Origin: CAZSNT01 sp964607765
Lineage (GTDB): Bacteria > Verrucomicrobiota > Lentisphaeria > Oligosphaerales > JABHEG01
Reading direction: 5' to 3'
DNA length: 64,000 bases
NCBI GenBank assembly: GCA_964607765.1
Contig: CAZSNT010000018.1
Location: 25,854-89,853, forward strand
Position numbers and translations under genes: made by a program. Each line of letters opens with the position of its first letter. Position 1 is the stretch's first letter. Of this stretch, positions 15,629 to 24,853 are shown piece by piece. The notes below the pieces were generated by a model. It made no database searches. It worked only from the letters and a program-made list of their open reading frames with translations, and had not been told where the DNA came from.

Positions 15629-18283
15629 TCATGGGGGTGTCGCGGCGCCGAACCGGGTGAACGGCTCGTGGGCGAAAGTGAGCAGCGGGCGGGGCAGGGG
15701 AAGGACGCCCGTTTCCTGAGCCCGGGCCGCATCGGCCGCTGCTGCTGCGCGTTGGTGCTCCAGGCGTTTCAGGCTGGGCGAGTAGGCCAGATCCGGCACG
15801 ACCGGGCCAATCATGTGTGCCAGAACGTGCCCCAACGCCTGGGTGCGGAAAGCAAACTGCAGCGGTGAGACGGACATGTTCCGTGTCGCCTGCTGCGCGC
15901 CGCCGGGCCCCGGGTTCTGCTCAGGGATCAGGTCAGCGACCGGAATGGCAACGACATTCCCCTTCCAGCAGATCCGTGCAGTGGCTGCCGGCGTTTCGCC
16001 GTTGGGCATGGTGAATGCGACCGTTGCCCCGCACTGAGTCAGGAATTCCGTCAACGCCTGCCCCCGGCCGATGCTCTCTTCCGGGGCAATCGCTGCGGCA
16101 TTGGCCCGGAAGATCTCCAGTAGCCGCGCTGGGTCCGTTCCCAGCCGGTTCGCACGTCCCAGGCGGTGCCACAGGAGCTGCCGCCGCCAATAGCGGTAGT
16201 CCACGAGCCCCGGCGGGGCCCGGTAGTAAGCACGATCGCCACCCGCCTTCTGCATCAGCCCCATCGCAACGGGCTCGACCGTGAGTCCTTCGAAGGGAGC
16301 GAGCAGACGGCCTGCACACCGGATCGCGACTGCGGCATCGTTCTTCTGCAGCGCGAGCAGGAGCCGGGCGGCTGTCCGTTCCGCCTCATCTGCTCCAAGC
16401 CTGTTCCTGACCTGCCTGGCTCGGAGTCGGCCGATGCGTTCGAACAGCGGCTCCATCGCCTCCATGTCGCCGGTGACCAGCTTGCTCATGAAAAGACGCT
16501 CGTGCGCGAGGACGTCAAAGGGGAACAGCTGGGCCTCACGCTGGAAGAAGCTACGCGCTGTGTCGTGCTTGCGCAGGCCACCGTATGCCAGCCCGATTTC
16601 GCCGTTCACGTGTGCGAAGTTGGGGTCGAGCAGGAAGGCCCGCCGCAGATGCGGCAGCGCCAGGCTCGGGTTGCGCAGCTTGTTGTTCGCGGCAATGCCG
16701 GCGAACGCGTGGGCGCGGACGTTGCCGGGATCGACCTGGGCGCAGCGCCTGAAATGCTCGTAGGCTTTCCGGTATGCTGTCTGGGCTGCTGCCTGATGTC
16801 CGTGGTCGCGCAGGTGACGCCCCCGCTCTTCGCAGAGCCGGGCTTTGCGGAATCCCCAGCCGGTTCTGACATGGCGCGTCGCGACCGTGAAGCCGTAGAC
16901 AGCAACCATCAGGGCGACGGGCACACACAGAAGGTGAAGGGCAGGGGGGCGCAAGTCGGGCCGGCTGCGTACGTGCAGGCGCGGCCGCCATAGCAACCCC
17001 AGGAACATGAAGCCGAGCAGGGAAGAGGGCGGCTGGACGAGAGTTTTGTCGAGCATGCCGTGTCCGACGATCATGAAAGCGGTGAAATGCACGGCCCGCC
17101 AGAACGGCGTGGCGCGCGGTCGCCTGAACAGCGGGCAGAGCAGCACAGGCCAGATAACGGCCGCGGGAATTCCCAGGCAGGCAGCCACGTGAAGCAGCTC
17201 GTTGTGCGGGTGTTCCGTGACCGTGGCCGCGACACGGCGTTGCTTGTGAGCCAGTGACCGGTACTTGACGAATTCGCGGCGAAAGTTGCCCGGGCCGACA
17301 CCGAAAAAGCGGTAGTCACACACCATGTGCGCCGTCTGAGTGTAGAGCGGAATGCGAATATCCTCGCTGAGCATCCGTGTAACTCGTTCGGGTGTGAACA
17401 TGAGGACCTCAACGACAGCCACAGCCGCCGCGACAGCAACAGCGCAGCGAAGTGTCTTGCTGAGCCTCGGCATGACGCCGTGCAGCATGACGTAGCCGGC
17501 GAGAACAACCCACGTACCCAGGCACCGCGCTTTGAACGCCAGGACGAGGCCCAGGGCAGCTGTACCTGCAATCCATGCAGTCCGACGCAGGCGGTCCGGC
17601 GCAAATCGCCGGCGTGAGGCACGCTCGGGCCCACGACGACGCGTTGCGGCAACGACCCACGGCCAGGGCAGCAGAGCCACGACGAGCGTGGACATCCAGT
17701 TAGGGTTGCCGGCCAAGGCCATCATGTCGGCGCCGGTGTTCCATTGCCAGAAACCGTGCGCGAGTTGCACACCCCACAGCACAGTCATCATCAGCGGAAA
17801 CTGCCGCGGCAACAGTCCACGTGGACACACCGCAAAGAAGAGTGGGATTCCCAGATACCCGATCTGGGCAAACACGAGTTCGGACGCCACTGTCTTGCCA
17901 TGGGCCGCGCTGGCCGCGCAGAGCAGCGCAAAGAGCAGGAAAACCAGCTGCAATCCCCCGGCCAAAGCCCGGCGATTTTTTCCTGGTTCGGATCCCGCAA
18001 CCGTGCCGGAACGAAGCGGCCCGAGAGGAACGAGGAGCAGGTAGCTCAAGCTCATCAGGGACAGCCAGACGAAGGTCGGCAGGGGAACATGGAACAAGTA
18101 GCGAACGCCCAGCCCAACGGGAATCACGAGGGCCAGGGGGTAAGAGATGAATGGGAACAGGGCGAGCAGCCAACGGACCAGGTTCAAAGCGGCGGGATGA
18201 TGCCCAGGGCCGGCCGCCGCGCGCGCCGCGCGCCCGGTGTCAGCCTGTGTGGTCCGGTCAGTTCCGTCGCTCTCAGGGTGCAT
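15629..18283 (-). CDS. O-antigen ligase-like polymerase fused to a TPR region
   Basis: 884 residues. The N-terminal half has about ten hydrophobic segments and the Wzy_C/O-antigen ligase signature in the large periplasmic loop (VGPGNFRREF and HPHNELLHVAACLGIP). The second half, from about residue 480, is soluble with tetratricopeptide-like repeats (AYRKAYEHFRRCAQVDPGNVRAHA; ALPHLRRAFLLDPNFAHVNGE). WaaL/Wzy proteins join glycan repeats to lipid A core or to each other; the TPR part may bind a partner. No good ribosome site precedes the ATG, so the start is uncertain. A glycosyltransferase lies divergently upstream. It may equally be a pilin or exopolysaccharide ligase. Confidence 0.82.
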   Translation of the reverse strand: MHPESDGTDRTTQADTGRAARAAAGPGHHPAALNLVRWLLALFPFISYPLALVIPVGLGVRYLFHVPLPTFVWLSLMSLSYLLLVPLGPLRSGTVAGSEPGKNRRALAGGLQLVFLLFALLCAASAAHGKTVASELVFAQIGYLGIPLFFAVCPRGLLPRQFPLMMTVLWGVQLAHGFWQWNTGADMMALAGNPNWMSTLVVALLPWPWVVAATRRRGPERASRRRFAPDRLRRTAWIAGTAALGLVLAFKARCLGTWVVLAGYVMLHGVMPRLSKTLRCAVAVAAAVAVVEVLMFTPERVTRMLSEDIRIPLYTQTAHMVCDYRFFGVGPGNFRREFVKYRSLAHKQRRVAATVTEHPHNELLHVAACLGIPAAVIWPVLLCPLFRRPRATPFWRAVHFTAFMIVGHGMLDKTLVQPPSSLLGFMFLGLLWRPRLHVRSRPDLRPPALHLLCVPVALMVAVYGFTVATRHVRTGWGFRKARLCEERGRHLRDHGHQAAAQTAYRKAYEHFRRCAQVDPGNVRAHAFAGIAANNKLRNPSLALPHLRRAFLLDPNFAHVNGEIGLAYGGLRKHDTARSFFQREAQLFPFDVLAHERLFMSKLVTGDMEAMEPLFERIGRLRARQVRNRLGADEAERTAARLLLALQKNDAAVAIRCAGRLLAPFEGLTVEPVAMGLMQKAGGDRAYYRAPPGLVDYRYWRRQLLWHRLGRANRLGTDPARLLEIFRANAAAIAPEESIGRGQALTEFLTQCGATVAFTMPNGETPAATARICWKGNVVAIPVADLIPEQNPGPGGAQQATRNMSVSPLQFAFRTQALGHVLAHMIGPVVPDLAYSPSLKRLEHQRAAAAADAARAQETGVLPLPRPLLTFAHEPFTRFGAATPP

Positions 18284-18401
18284 GTGCAGGGAGGATCCCG
18301 GCCCGGAATGGGGTTAAGTTAAGCGCGCTGTCAATCTCTGGGCGGTCCGTCCAGATCAACTTACACGGTTGAATCGAACTCGACAATGCCGAAGAGAAAA
18401 C

Positions 18402-19322
18402 GTGGGTAACGATCGAGCAATCGTGATGCGGGCCGGTGCGCTGGGCGACTTTGTGGTTACACTGCCGCTCCTTCGAGGGCTGCGCCGGTGCGGGCGTGAT
18501 GTGCACCTGATCACGCGCCGCTCCTACGCGTCGCTTCTGCCGCCTGACCTGGCGGACATCGTGTGCGTTGACTGTGACGCGTCCGCCATCGCACACCTGT
18601 ACGACGACAGTCTCGAGTCGGTCAGCACGGAGTTGCGCAATCTGTTCGCAGGGGCTCGCGTGTACCTCTGCGGTTCCGTTGACACGGGCCTCGAACGCAA
18701 CCTGGTTCGGTTGGGAGTGAGGGACATCTGCTGGTTGGATCCGCGTCCAAAACGTCCGCCGCACATCGCCGTGCAATTCCTGGAACGGGCAGGTATGCGG
18801 CCTGGAACAAAGCTGCTGGATACGCCGCTGTGGCAGGGTTGCGGCGGCGGCACGGGACTGTGGCTGCATCCGGGCAGCGGCAGTTGCGACAAGAACTGTC
18901 CGCCGGAGTTCTTCGCTGCAGTGGCGCGACGCTGGCAGGAACGATTGGGCAGCGATGTGTGGGTCTCGTTCGGAGAGGCGGACATGGACGTGATGGCGCT
19001 CTGCCGGGAACAACTGCAGCGCCGCGGCGTAACGGCCGGCGTCGTGGTGCGGCCGTCACTGCCGGAGCTGCGGAGCTTGCTGTTGTCGCGCGCTCGTGTG
19101 TACGTGGGCAACGACAGCGGCGTGAGTCACCTTGCTGCCGCGTCAGGCGTACGAACTGTTGCCGTGTTCCGCACGACGGACCCGCGCGTGTGGCGCCCGA
19201 TCGGCAACTGCCGCGTGTGCAGGTTCAATCCGGAACTCGGTACGTCGACGAACGTGAGTCAGTGCTGGGCGGCGGTCGAGAAGTTGCTGGACGAGCAGGA
19301 GACAGGGCAGGGGGTATCCTGA
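18402..19322 (+). CDS. Glycosyltransferase family 9 (heptosyltransferase-like)
   Basis: About 306 residues from a GTG start. The N-terminus IVMRAGALGDFVVTLPLLRGL and the C-terminal donor-site motif YVGNDSGVSHLAAASG are diagnostic of GT9 enzymes, which add ADP-heptose to LPS inner core. HPGSGSCDKNCP corresponds to the conserved HPGS motif. With heptose-7-phosphate kinase and GmhB at 46514-48056, an ADP-heptose donor is plausible. The start is uncertain: TTG at 18369 is an alternative. It is divergent from the O-antigen ligase gene. Confidence 0.88.
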   Translation: MGNDRAIVMRAGALGDFVVTLPLLRGLRRCGRDVHLITRRSYASLLPPDLADIVCVDCDASAIAHLYDDSLESVSTELRNLFAGARVYLCGSVDTGLERNLVRLGVRDICWLDPRPKRPPHIAVQFLERAGMRPGTKLLDTPLWQGCGGGTGLWLHPGSGSCDKNCPPEFFAAVARRWQERLGSDVWVSFGEADMDVMALCREQLQRRGVTAGVVVRPSLPELRSLLLSRARVYVGNDSGVSHLAAASGVRTVAVFRTTDPRVWRPIGNCRVCRFNPELGTSTNVSQCWAAVEKLLDEQETGQGVS

Positions 19323-19371
19323 CCACCGCCTTCACCGGAAACGAACGGAACGAGTCTGCAGCGCACCCGCT

Positions 19372-19746
19372 TCAGGCATCTTCCATCAGCTTCTTGATAC
19401 GCTCTGATGGATCCTGCCGCGAGTCGTCACGCGTCTCTGTCGCCTCCTGTTCCGGTCCGGCCGACTGCGACGCATGCCCGAGGCCCGGGCGTCGGCGCCA
19501 ACAGGCACAGAACGTCAGCAGCAGGCAGAGGAACAGGCAGGCTGCAGCCACTGTTGCGCTGATTGAGCCCCAGTCATACGCCAATTGACCGGTGGATGGC
19601 TGGAGCTTGAACGACATCTCGGTGAGCAGCCGAGCCGTACCCCACATGATCATGGCGGCAACGAAACAGCCGCGACGCTGAACGAAGTCGTTCCGAACGC
19701 ACAGAAAGGCGAGCAAACACAGCAGGATTCCGGTTTCAGACACCAT
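19372..19746 (-). CDS. Small membrane protein of unknown function
   Basis: 124 residues. Two or three hydrophobic segments (GILLCLLAFLCVRN; CFVAAMIMWGTARLLTEM; ISATVAAACLFLCLLLTFCAC) precede a polar, charged tail (ATETRDDSRQDPSERIKKLMEDA). I do not recognise a family. The ATG at 19746 has an AGGAGAG ribosome site 6 bases upstream, supporting expression. It ends 49 bases from the convergent GT9 gene and is divergent from the flavoprotein. Confidence 0.6.
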   Translation of the reverse strand: MVSETGILLCLLAFLCVRNDFVQRRGCFVAAMIMWGTARLLTEMSFKLQPSTGQLAYDWGSISATVAAACLFLCLLLTFCACWRRRPGLGHASQSAGPEQEATETRDDSRQDPSERIKKLMEDA

Positions 19747-20039
19747 TCGACTTCTCTCCTGATGAGTCGTCCGGCCGCGATTCCGACCGCCTGCCCGGCG
19801 GCATCCGGGCAACACCAACACAATACCCATCGATCCCAGGTTCGCAAAAGGGATGGGGGGCGATGGGTGCGGGGAAAAGCTGAGTCACTCACTCGCTCTG
19901 TCATCGAGTCATTCAGCCGCTGGTCGCATCACGAAGTCTGAGTGGGGGCAGGGGCGCGCGGCACTTGATCGGCAGACACAGTGCCTCATATTACCAGCTC
20001 TCCTGTCACGTTCCGTTTTCTCTTGGGGAGTCCTGGCCG
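19747..20039. other. Divergent intergenic region
   Basis: Leader region for two divergent genes. A weak promoter-like pair, TTGATC near 19968 and CATATT/TATTAC near 19987, precedes the flavoprotein gene by about 50 bases. No gene or strong repeat is seen. Confidence 0.35.
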
Positions 20040-22064
20040 ATGCGAACAGAATCTGCGATCTTCACGCTCGACGACGGCTCTGCCGTGACCATTCCCGTGC
20101 ACTCTGTCAACACGCTGATTGTGGGGGCAGGCGCCGCAGGGCTGAAGTGTGCGAATGCCTTGAAGGGACTGGGCGTCGACGACATTGCCATCGTGGTGGA
20201 CCGGCTGGGCAATGGTACGTCGAACAACTCCGGCTCGGACAAGCAGACCTACTACAAGATCGGTATCATGGGGGACGAACCCGACAGCCCCATGGACTTT
20301 GCCCGTTCCCTTTTTCAGGGCGGCATGATGCACGGAGACATCGCCTACATCGAAGGGGTCGGGTCAGCACCGGCGTTTTTCGATCTCTGCCGGCTCGGTG
20401 TACCGTTCCCGTTCAACCGATTTGGCGCCTACGTCGGCTACAAGACAGACCACGACCCGCGCCAACGTGCGACGTCTGCCGGGCCCAAGACATCGCAGTT
20501 CATGTTCAAGCGCCTTCTGGCTGAGGCCCGGCACCACCAGATCCCCATCTTCAACCGTCACGAAGCCGTGAAGTTGCTGACTGCTGCCACAGACGACGGT
20601 CGGCGAGTGACGGGTGTTGTGTGTCTTGACGCCGAATCCCATTACACGGACCACCTTGGCCTGACGCTCTTCAACGCCCGCAACGTTGTTCTGGCCACCG
20701 GCGGCCCGGGCGAGATGTACCAGATCAGCGTGTGGCCCTGCGGGCAGGTAGGATCACACGGCCTGGCGCTGGAGGCGGGGGCTGTTGCGAACAACCTCAC
20801 AGAACTGCAGTACGGCTTGGCTTCGGTGAAGTTCCGCTGGAACCTGTCCGGGACCTACCAACAGGTCATCCCGGACTACTTCAGTACGGACGCATCGGGC
20901 ACAGGCGAGCGGCACTACTTCCTTCACGACTATTTCCAGGACATGGGCACGCTTGCAACCAATGTATTCCTCAAAGGCTACCAATGGCCCTTCCATGCAT
21001 CGCGACTGCAGGACCAGGGCTCATCGCTTGTGGACATTGCCGTTCATCGTGAGATCGAGGCGGGGCGACGGGTGTTCATGGACTTCATGCGCAACCCCAC
21101 GCCGGGCGCGGGGATGGCCCCCTTCAGCTTCGAATCGCTTGGGGATGAGGCCCGGGTCTACCTGGAGAAGTCGGGCGCGCTGCAAAACACTCCCTACGAA
21201 CGGCTGCAGCACATGAACCAGCAGAGCATCGATCTCTACGCGGAGCATGGGATTGACCTGCGGGAACCGCTCGAGGTCGCTGTCTGTGCCCAGCATTGCA
21301 ACGGCGGAATGCGCGGCAATATCTGGTGGGAGACGAGTGTGGCGCACCTCTTTGCCATCGGTGAGCTGAACGGCTCACACGGCGTCAGACCGGGCGGCAG
21401 CGCTCTGAACAGCGGGCAGGTCGGCGCTGCCCGAGCTGCCCAGTACATTGCGAATGTGTACAACAGTCCGCCCCCGCCGGTTCAGGACTTCGCAGGACTG
21501 GCCGAAATGCAGGTGCGGCAGCAACTCACGGAGTACCACAGTTGGCTGTCCGACGCCGACGGTATGCTCGACCTCGACTCCGTGCGGCCGCAGATCCAGC
21601 AACGCATGTCCGCACACGGCGCATTTGTCCGCAGTCTCGCGGGTGTCACGGGCGCTGTCTCTGATGCGAAGGCCCTCTACAACCGAATTCGGGAACATGG
21701 GATTCGCTGCAAAAACGCGCGCCTGCTCGGCCGCGCGGCGCAGGACAAGTTCCTCGCTCTGACTAGCGTGGCCTTCCTCGACGCGCTGCGCTACTACATA
21801 GAGAACGACGGCGGCAGTCGGGGGGGCTACATGATTCTGGACGACAGCGGGGACTTGACCGTGGACAGCAAACGCGGCTCCGAGTTGCGGCATCGTCCCG
21901 AGAACATGGCCAAACGCAGCGAAATCCTCGAAGTACAGATCAAGGGGGATGGGGCAGGGGATTGCGACATCACTTCCGTGCCAGTGCGCTCTTTGCCTCA
22001 GGACGACAGCTGGTTCGAGACAACGTGGCAGGCATGTAACGAGGGTCGGGTGTTCCGCGCCTGA
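20040..22064 (+). CDS. FAD-dependent oxidoreductase of the fumarate reductase/aspartate oxidase type
   Basis: 674 residues. The dinucleotide-binding motif VGAGAAGLKCANAL lies near residue 29, followed by NNSGSDKQTYYK in place of the usual FAD histidine-loop, ATGGPGEMYQ, and a C-terminal FAD motif (FAIGELNGSHGVRPGGSALNSGQVGAARAA). This is the layout of succinate dehydrogenase/fumarate reductase flavoproteins and aspartate oxidase, but it is longer and no iron-sulfur or membrane-anchor subunit is adjacent. The substrate is unknown. The ATG at 20040 follows GGGGAG. It could be a soluble fumarate-reductase-like or alpha-keto-acid enzyme. Confidence 0.82.
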   Translation: MRTESAIFTLDDGSAVTIPVHSVNTLIVGAGAAGLKCANALKGLGVDDIAIVVDRLGNGTSNNSGSDKQTYYKIGIMGDEPDSPMDFARSLFQGGMMHGDIAYIEGVGSAPAFFDLCRLGVPFPFNRFGAYVGYKTDHDPRQRATSAGPKTSQFMFKRLLAEARHHQIPIFNRHEAVKLLTAATDDGRRVTGVVCLDAESHYTDHLGLTLFNARNVVLATGGPGEMYQISVWPCGQVGSHGLALEAGAVANNLTELQYGLASVKFRWNLSGTYQQVIPDYFSTDASGTGERHYFLHDYFQDMGTLATNVFLKGYQWPFHASRLQDQGSSLVDIAVHREIEAGRRVFMDFMRNPTPGAGMAPFSFESLGDEARVYLEKSGALQNTPYERLQHMNQQSIDLYAEHGIDLREPLEVAVCAQHCNGGMRGNIWWETSVAHLFAIGELNGSHGVRPGGSALNSGQVGAARAAQYIANVYNSPPPPVQDFAGLAEMQVRQQLTEYHSWLSDADGMLDLDSVRPQIQQRMSAHGAFVRSLAGVTGAVSDAKALYNRIREHGIRCKNARLLGRAAQDKFLALTSVAFLDALRYYIENDGGSRGGYMILDDSGDLTVDSKRGSELRHRPENMAKRSEILEVQIKGDGAGDCDITSVPVRSLPQDDSWFETTWQACNEGRVFRA

Positions 22065-22123
22065 CTCCGCGTTCGTTGAGCGCTGCCGTCGGCGTCTCCA
22101 CCCCCGCCGGCCTCCCTCGGAAC

Positions 22124-23092
22124 TCAGTAGAGGTTCGGTGGGAGTGCGCCGCGAGCGCGTGCCATCTCCTTTACCAACACGTCCAGCGCGGACTCGCCGT
22201 CAAGCGTGTTGGGCTCCACAAAATCGCCGGCTGCAAAGTCATTCCAGCTCGAAACCACGATATACCGCGCTTCCGCAGAGAATGCAGCCCAAAGCGCACG
22301 GCGCAGCGTTTTGCCTTTCAGCCGGGGCGTGGCCCACGCGCGCTCGTCCCGCACAGCACCGCCCCCCACACAGCCGCCGCTCACAAAGGCCTGATGCCCG
22401 TCCGCGCTCAACTGAAACACCCCACCGGAAGCGCTCCCAGTGAGCGTCCACGGCGCCCCTGCGCCAACAGCCCGAACGAACGCAAGCGCCGGATGGTTCC
22501 CTCTCAGTCGCCCCGTGCCTTCCCCAAGCAGGACCAACGGTCGCCCGTTGAGCCGGAAGTGCGCTGGGCTGCGTCCTAACCCATTCGTAATGTGCCAGTT
22601 AGTAAACATCCTAAGGGAAGCCGCGCCGCCGTGCTCACCGGTACTGTCACGAAGGCACAGGGCAATCTTCGGGTGATCGCGTCCCCCACCAGACTCCGCG
22701 ACACGGAAGAAGCGCGTATAGCTCTCCAGCTTGAACTTCTCCGTCACATCGCTCAGATCAACAGTAACCAAGACCACATCGATGCCGAGCCGCCGGAATC
22801 GCACCCAGTCCCGCTCCATGCGCTCCTCGGTCCAACCGTGGTAGTTCGGCATAGGCGCGGCAATCCGTCGAACAGAACTGGCGCCGTAGGGATGGTAGAC
22901 AAGCATAAACACCGGAGGATTCCCCGTCCCGTACATGATCACCGGAGGCAACTCACGCACAGCACAGCCGACGAGCACCACCGCACAGGCCAGCACAGTG
23001 AAGCCAAACAGCAACCGCCGGAACGCGCCTCGGGTACGGTCTTCTCCGCCCCAATGCACTGACAGGAATCTCCCACGCGACGCCCCAGTCAT
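22124..23092 (-). CDS. Lipoprotein with GH99/WbsX-like glycosidase fold
   Basis: 322 residues. The signal sequence ends in a lipobox (LVGC). The mature part resembles GH71/GH99-like and WbsX domains: FMLVYHPYG near the start, a helix HGWTEERMERDWVRFRRLG, FTNWHI, and the late motif VSSWNDFAAGDFVEPNTLDG, which corresponds to the SWNEW...EP motif of that group. Such proteins act on glycans or are found in polysaccharide loci. Its ATG overlaps the stop of the upstream zinc-ribbon gene (TGATG), so translation is probably coupled. The assignment to a glycoside-hydrolase fold is from motif resemblance only. Confidence 0.7.
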   Translation of the reverse strand: MTGASRGRFLSVHWGGEDRTRGAFRRLLFGFTVLACAVVLVGCAVRELPPVIMYGTGNPPVFMLVYHPYGASSVRRIAAPMPNYHGWTEERMERDWVRFRRLGIDVVLVTVDLSDVTEKFKLESYTRFFRVAESGGGRDHPKIALCLRDSTGEHGGAASLRMFTNWHITNGLGRSPAHFRLNGRPLVLLGEGTGRLRGNHPALAFVRAVGAGAPWTLTGSASGGVFQLSADGHQAFVSGGCVGGGAVRDERAWATPRLKGKTLRRALWAAFSAEARYIVVSSWNDFAAGDFVEPNTLDGESALDVLVKEMARARGALPPNLY

Positions 23093-23535
23093 CACAAGTC
23101 CTCCTCCGGGGCATCATCATCCGCAATGCCTCGCGCCTCAAAGCTCTCACAGTCGTCCATGGGTTCAACATCGCGGTCGTGCAAAAGACATCGGCTGACA
23201 AAAGGATGCACCAAATACTGCGAGCAGTCTCGACAGAATCGCGCCTCGCCAGGCTTCGACTCCAGATCCACGCGCTTGGAATCCACATTCGCGCCGCCCA
23301 GGAAATCGGCCAGACGCGAAGACGCCTCCTGCTTCGCCTGTTCCGGGCGACCGGTCGATGCAGGCTCATCGGCGCGCGGTATCTCAGCACCACACAGCGC
23401 GCAGGCGAAGACTTCACCGACGAACGTCCAGCCGTCCATGCGCTTCTCACTCTTCACTACGGAGTCCTGCCCACACGCATCGCAGTGGAATGAACTTCCG
23501 CTTCTCAGTTGGGCCGTACCGACAGCCTTACTCAT
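23092..23535 (-). CDS. Zinc-ribbon protein of unknown function
   Basis: 147 residues. Three Cys pairs are visible: CDACG, CALCG and CRDCSQY, with a fourth pair of Cys near the C-terminus (SRCLLHD ... DDCESF). The first two pairs form a classic zinc ribbon; the second half adds another possible metal site and an acidic tail (DDDAPEEDL). No known family is recognised. It is translationally coupled to the downstream lipoprotein by a one-base overlap, which suggests related roles. Confidence 0.65.
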   Translation of the reverse strand: MSKAVGTAQLRSGSSFHCDACGQDSVVKSEKRMDGWTFVGEVFACALCGAEIPRADEPASTGRPEQAKQEASSRLADFLGGANVDSKRVDLESKPGEARFCRDCSQYLVHPFVSRCLLHDRDVEPMDDCESFEARGIADDDAPEEDL

Positions 23536-23863
23536 TCCGCACGGGACCTTTCCGGTTGGCCGCCAAGCCTTGCAGCCTCACTGTTGTGTGACGGGGCGCA
23601 CAGTAGCATTTTGCCCGAGTCCTTACAAACAGCCGCCCCTGCCTCATGGGTCGCATAATACATGTTATGTCGTTCCGGGGTTTTGGTTTTGTCGGGGGCG
23701 TGGTTGCGGAACAGCTTGGACAGCAGAGCGTTGTGATGTTGTTGATAGACGCTGTCAATAACTTTGGAACAAGTTGTGGGGGCAAGTGGGATGTGCACAG
23801 TGCGCAGCAATCAAATGAGGCGGCAAGGCGCTGAGGAGCAGTAGACCGCGTACCCCGCAGTGC
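23536..23863. other. Gene-free region between miaA and the zinc-ribbon gene
   Basis: No gene seen. It is locally more AT-rich (23650-23780) than its surroundings. On the minus strand TTGACA occurs near 23760 and TATTAT near 23664, but they are not correctly spaced as one promoter. It probably contains the promoter for the zinc-ribbon/lipoprotein pair and the 3' flank of miaA. Confidence 0.4.
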
Positions 23864-24853
23864 TCAGCCGGTGCGGCAGGAAGTGAGGATCTCGCAAGCA
23901 ACACCGGCGGGGTCGCTGCTCTGGGTTACCGTGATCTGCAACGCTTCGGGGTGCTGGTTCCGGAACCACGTCCGCTGGCGCTTGGCATACTGAGCAGTGC
24001 GCGTGGCGATCAGGTCGGCGAGTTCGGGCAGTGAGTCAAGGTCACCACGGAGGAAGGCCGCGATCAGGTTGTAGCCCAGTGCCTGTCTGGCGGTCGGCGT
24101 TGTGAGGAGTCCGTCTGCCACGAGCTGCTCGGTTTCTTCGATCCATCCGCCGTCGAGCATGCCCCGCGTCCTGGCAGCGATCCATTCGCGGTGCGTTTGC
24201 GGGTCGGGCGGCATGAGGACGAATTGGCGGAAGGCAGGCGACGGTGCACGCTGTCGGTCGGGTGTTGCGGTTTGGGCCGCGCGCGGGAGACGACCGGAGA
24301 GCCTGAGCACCTCGACGGCGCGCAGGAGTCGGCGCGGGTTCTGCAGCAAGGCTGGTTGCAGCGCATTGGTCGCTGCGCGCCGCAGCTCGGCCAGCAGTCG
24401 TTCCGGTCCGCCGGGTTGCGCGTACTCCTGTTCGATACTGCTGAACAGCTCTCTGTCTGCGGGGAGCAACTCCAGCCCGTAGATGAGCGCGCGCGCATAC
24501 AGTCCGGTGCCGCCGGCAAGAACGGCGGAGCCACCGTGCTGCCCCAGTTCCTCGAGGATCGGGGCCGCGCGCTGGACGTACATGTTTGTGTCGAACGGTG
24601 CGTGGATATCGACAATGTCGATCATGTGATGGGGCACGCGCTGCTGCAGGTCTGGGGATGGCTTGGCCGTCCCGGCGTCCATTCGCTTGTAGACCTGCAT
24701 GGAATCGCAGGAGACGATGTGGGCGTTGAGCCTCTCGGCGAGGGAGATGGCAACGGCGGTCTTACCGCTGCACGTGGGGCCCAGCACGGCTATGCAGGGC
24801 GGCACGCCCTCACGAGTCGTCGGGTGCTGTGTCGCTAGTCGGCTCTTGCTCAT
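23864..24853 (-). CDS. miaA: tRNA dimethylallyltransferase
   Basis: 329 residues from the ATG at 24853. It adds a dimethylallyl group to N6 of A37 in tRNAs reading UNN codons. P-loop GPTCSGKTAVA, the catalytic region VSCDSMQVYKRMDAGTAKPS, HHMIDIV, LAGGTGLYARAL, and C-terminal RQALGYN and KRQRTWFRNQ are all present. The first 44 bases overlap the end of lspA; no strong ribosome site precedes the start, and in-frame GTG codons further in are alternatives. The gene order lspA-miaA on one strand suggests co-transcription with uvrC upstream. Confidence 0.93.
   Translation of the reverse strand: MSKSRLATQHPTTREGVPPCIAVLGPTCSGKTAVAISLAERLNAHIVSCDSMQVYKRMDAGTAKPSPDLQQRVPHHMIDIVDIHAPFDTNMYVQRAAPILEELGQHGGSAVLAGGTGLYARALIYGLELLPADRELFSSIEQEYAQPGGPERLLAELRRAATNALQPALLQNPRRLLRAVEVLRLSGRLPRAAQTATPDRQRAPSPAFRQFVLMPPDPQTHREWIAARTRGMLDGGWIEETEQLVADGLLTTPTARQALGYNLIAAFLRGDLDSLPELADLIATRTAQYAKRQRTWFRNQHPEALQITVTQSSDPAGVACEILTSCRTG

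Noticed and set aside
19853..20524. 223-residue plus-strand frame overlapping the flavoprotein
   Set aside because: It is a shifted reading of the FAD-binding region, and the in-frame flavoprotein has the VGAGAAG motif and a ribosome site.
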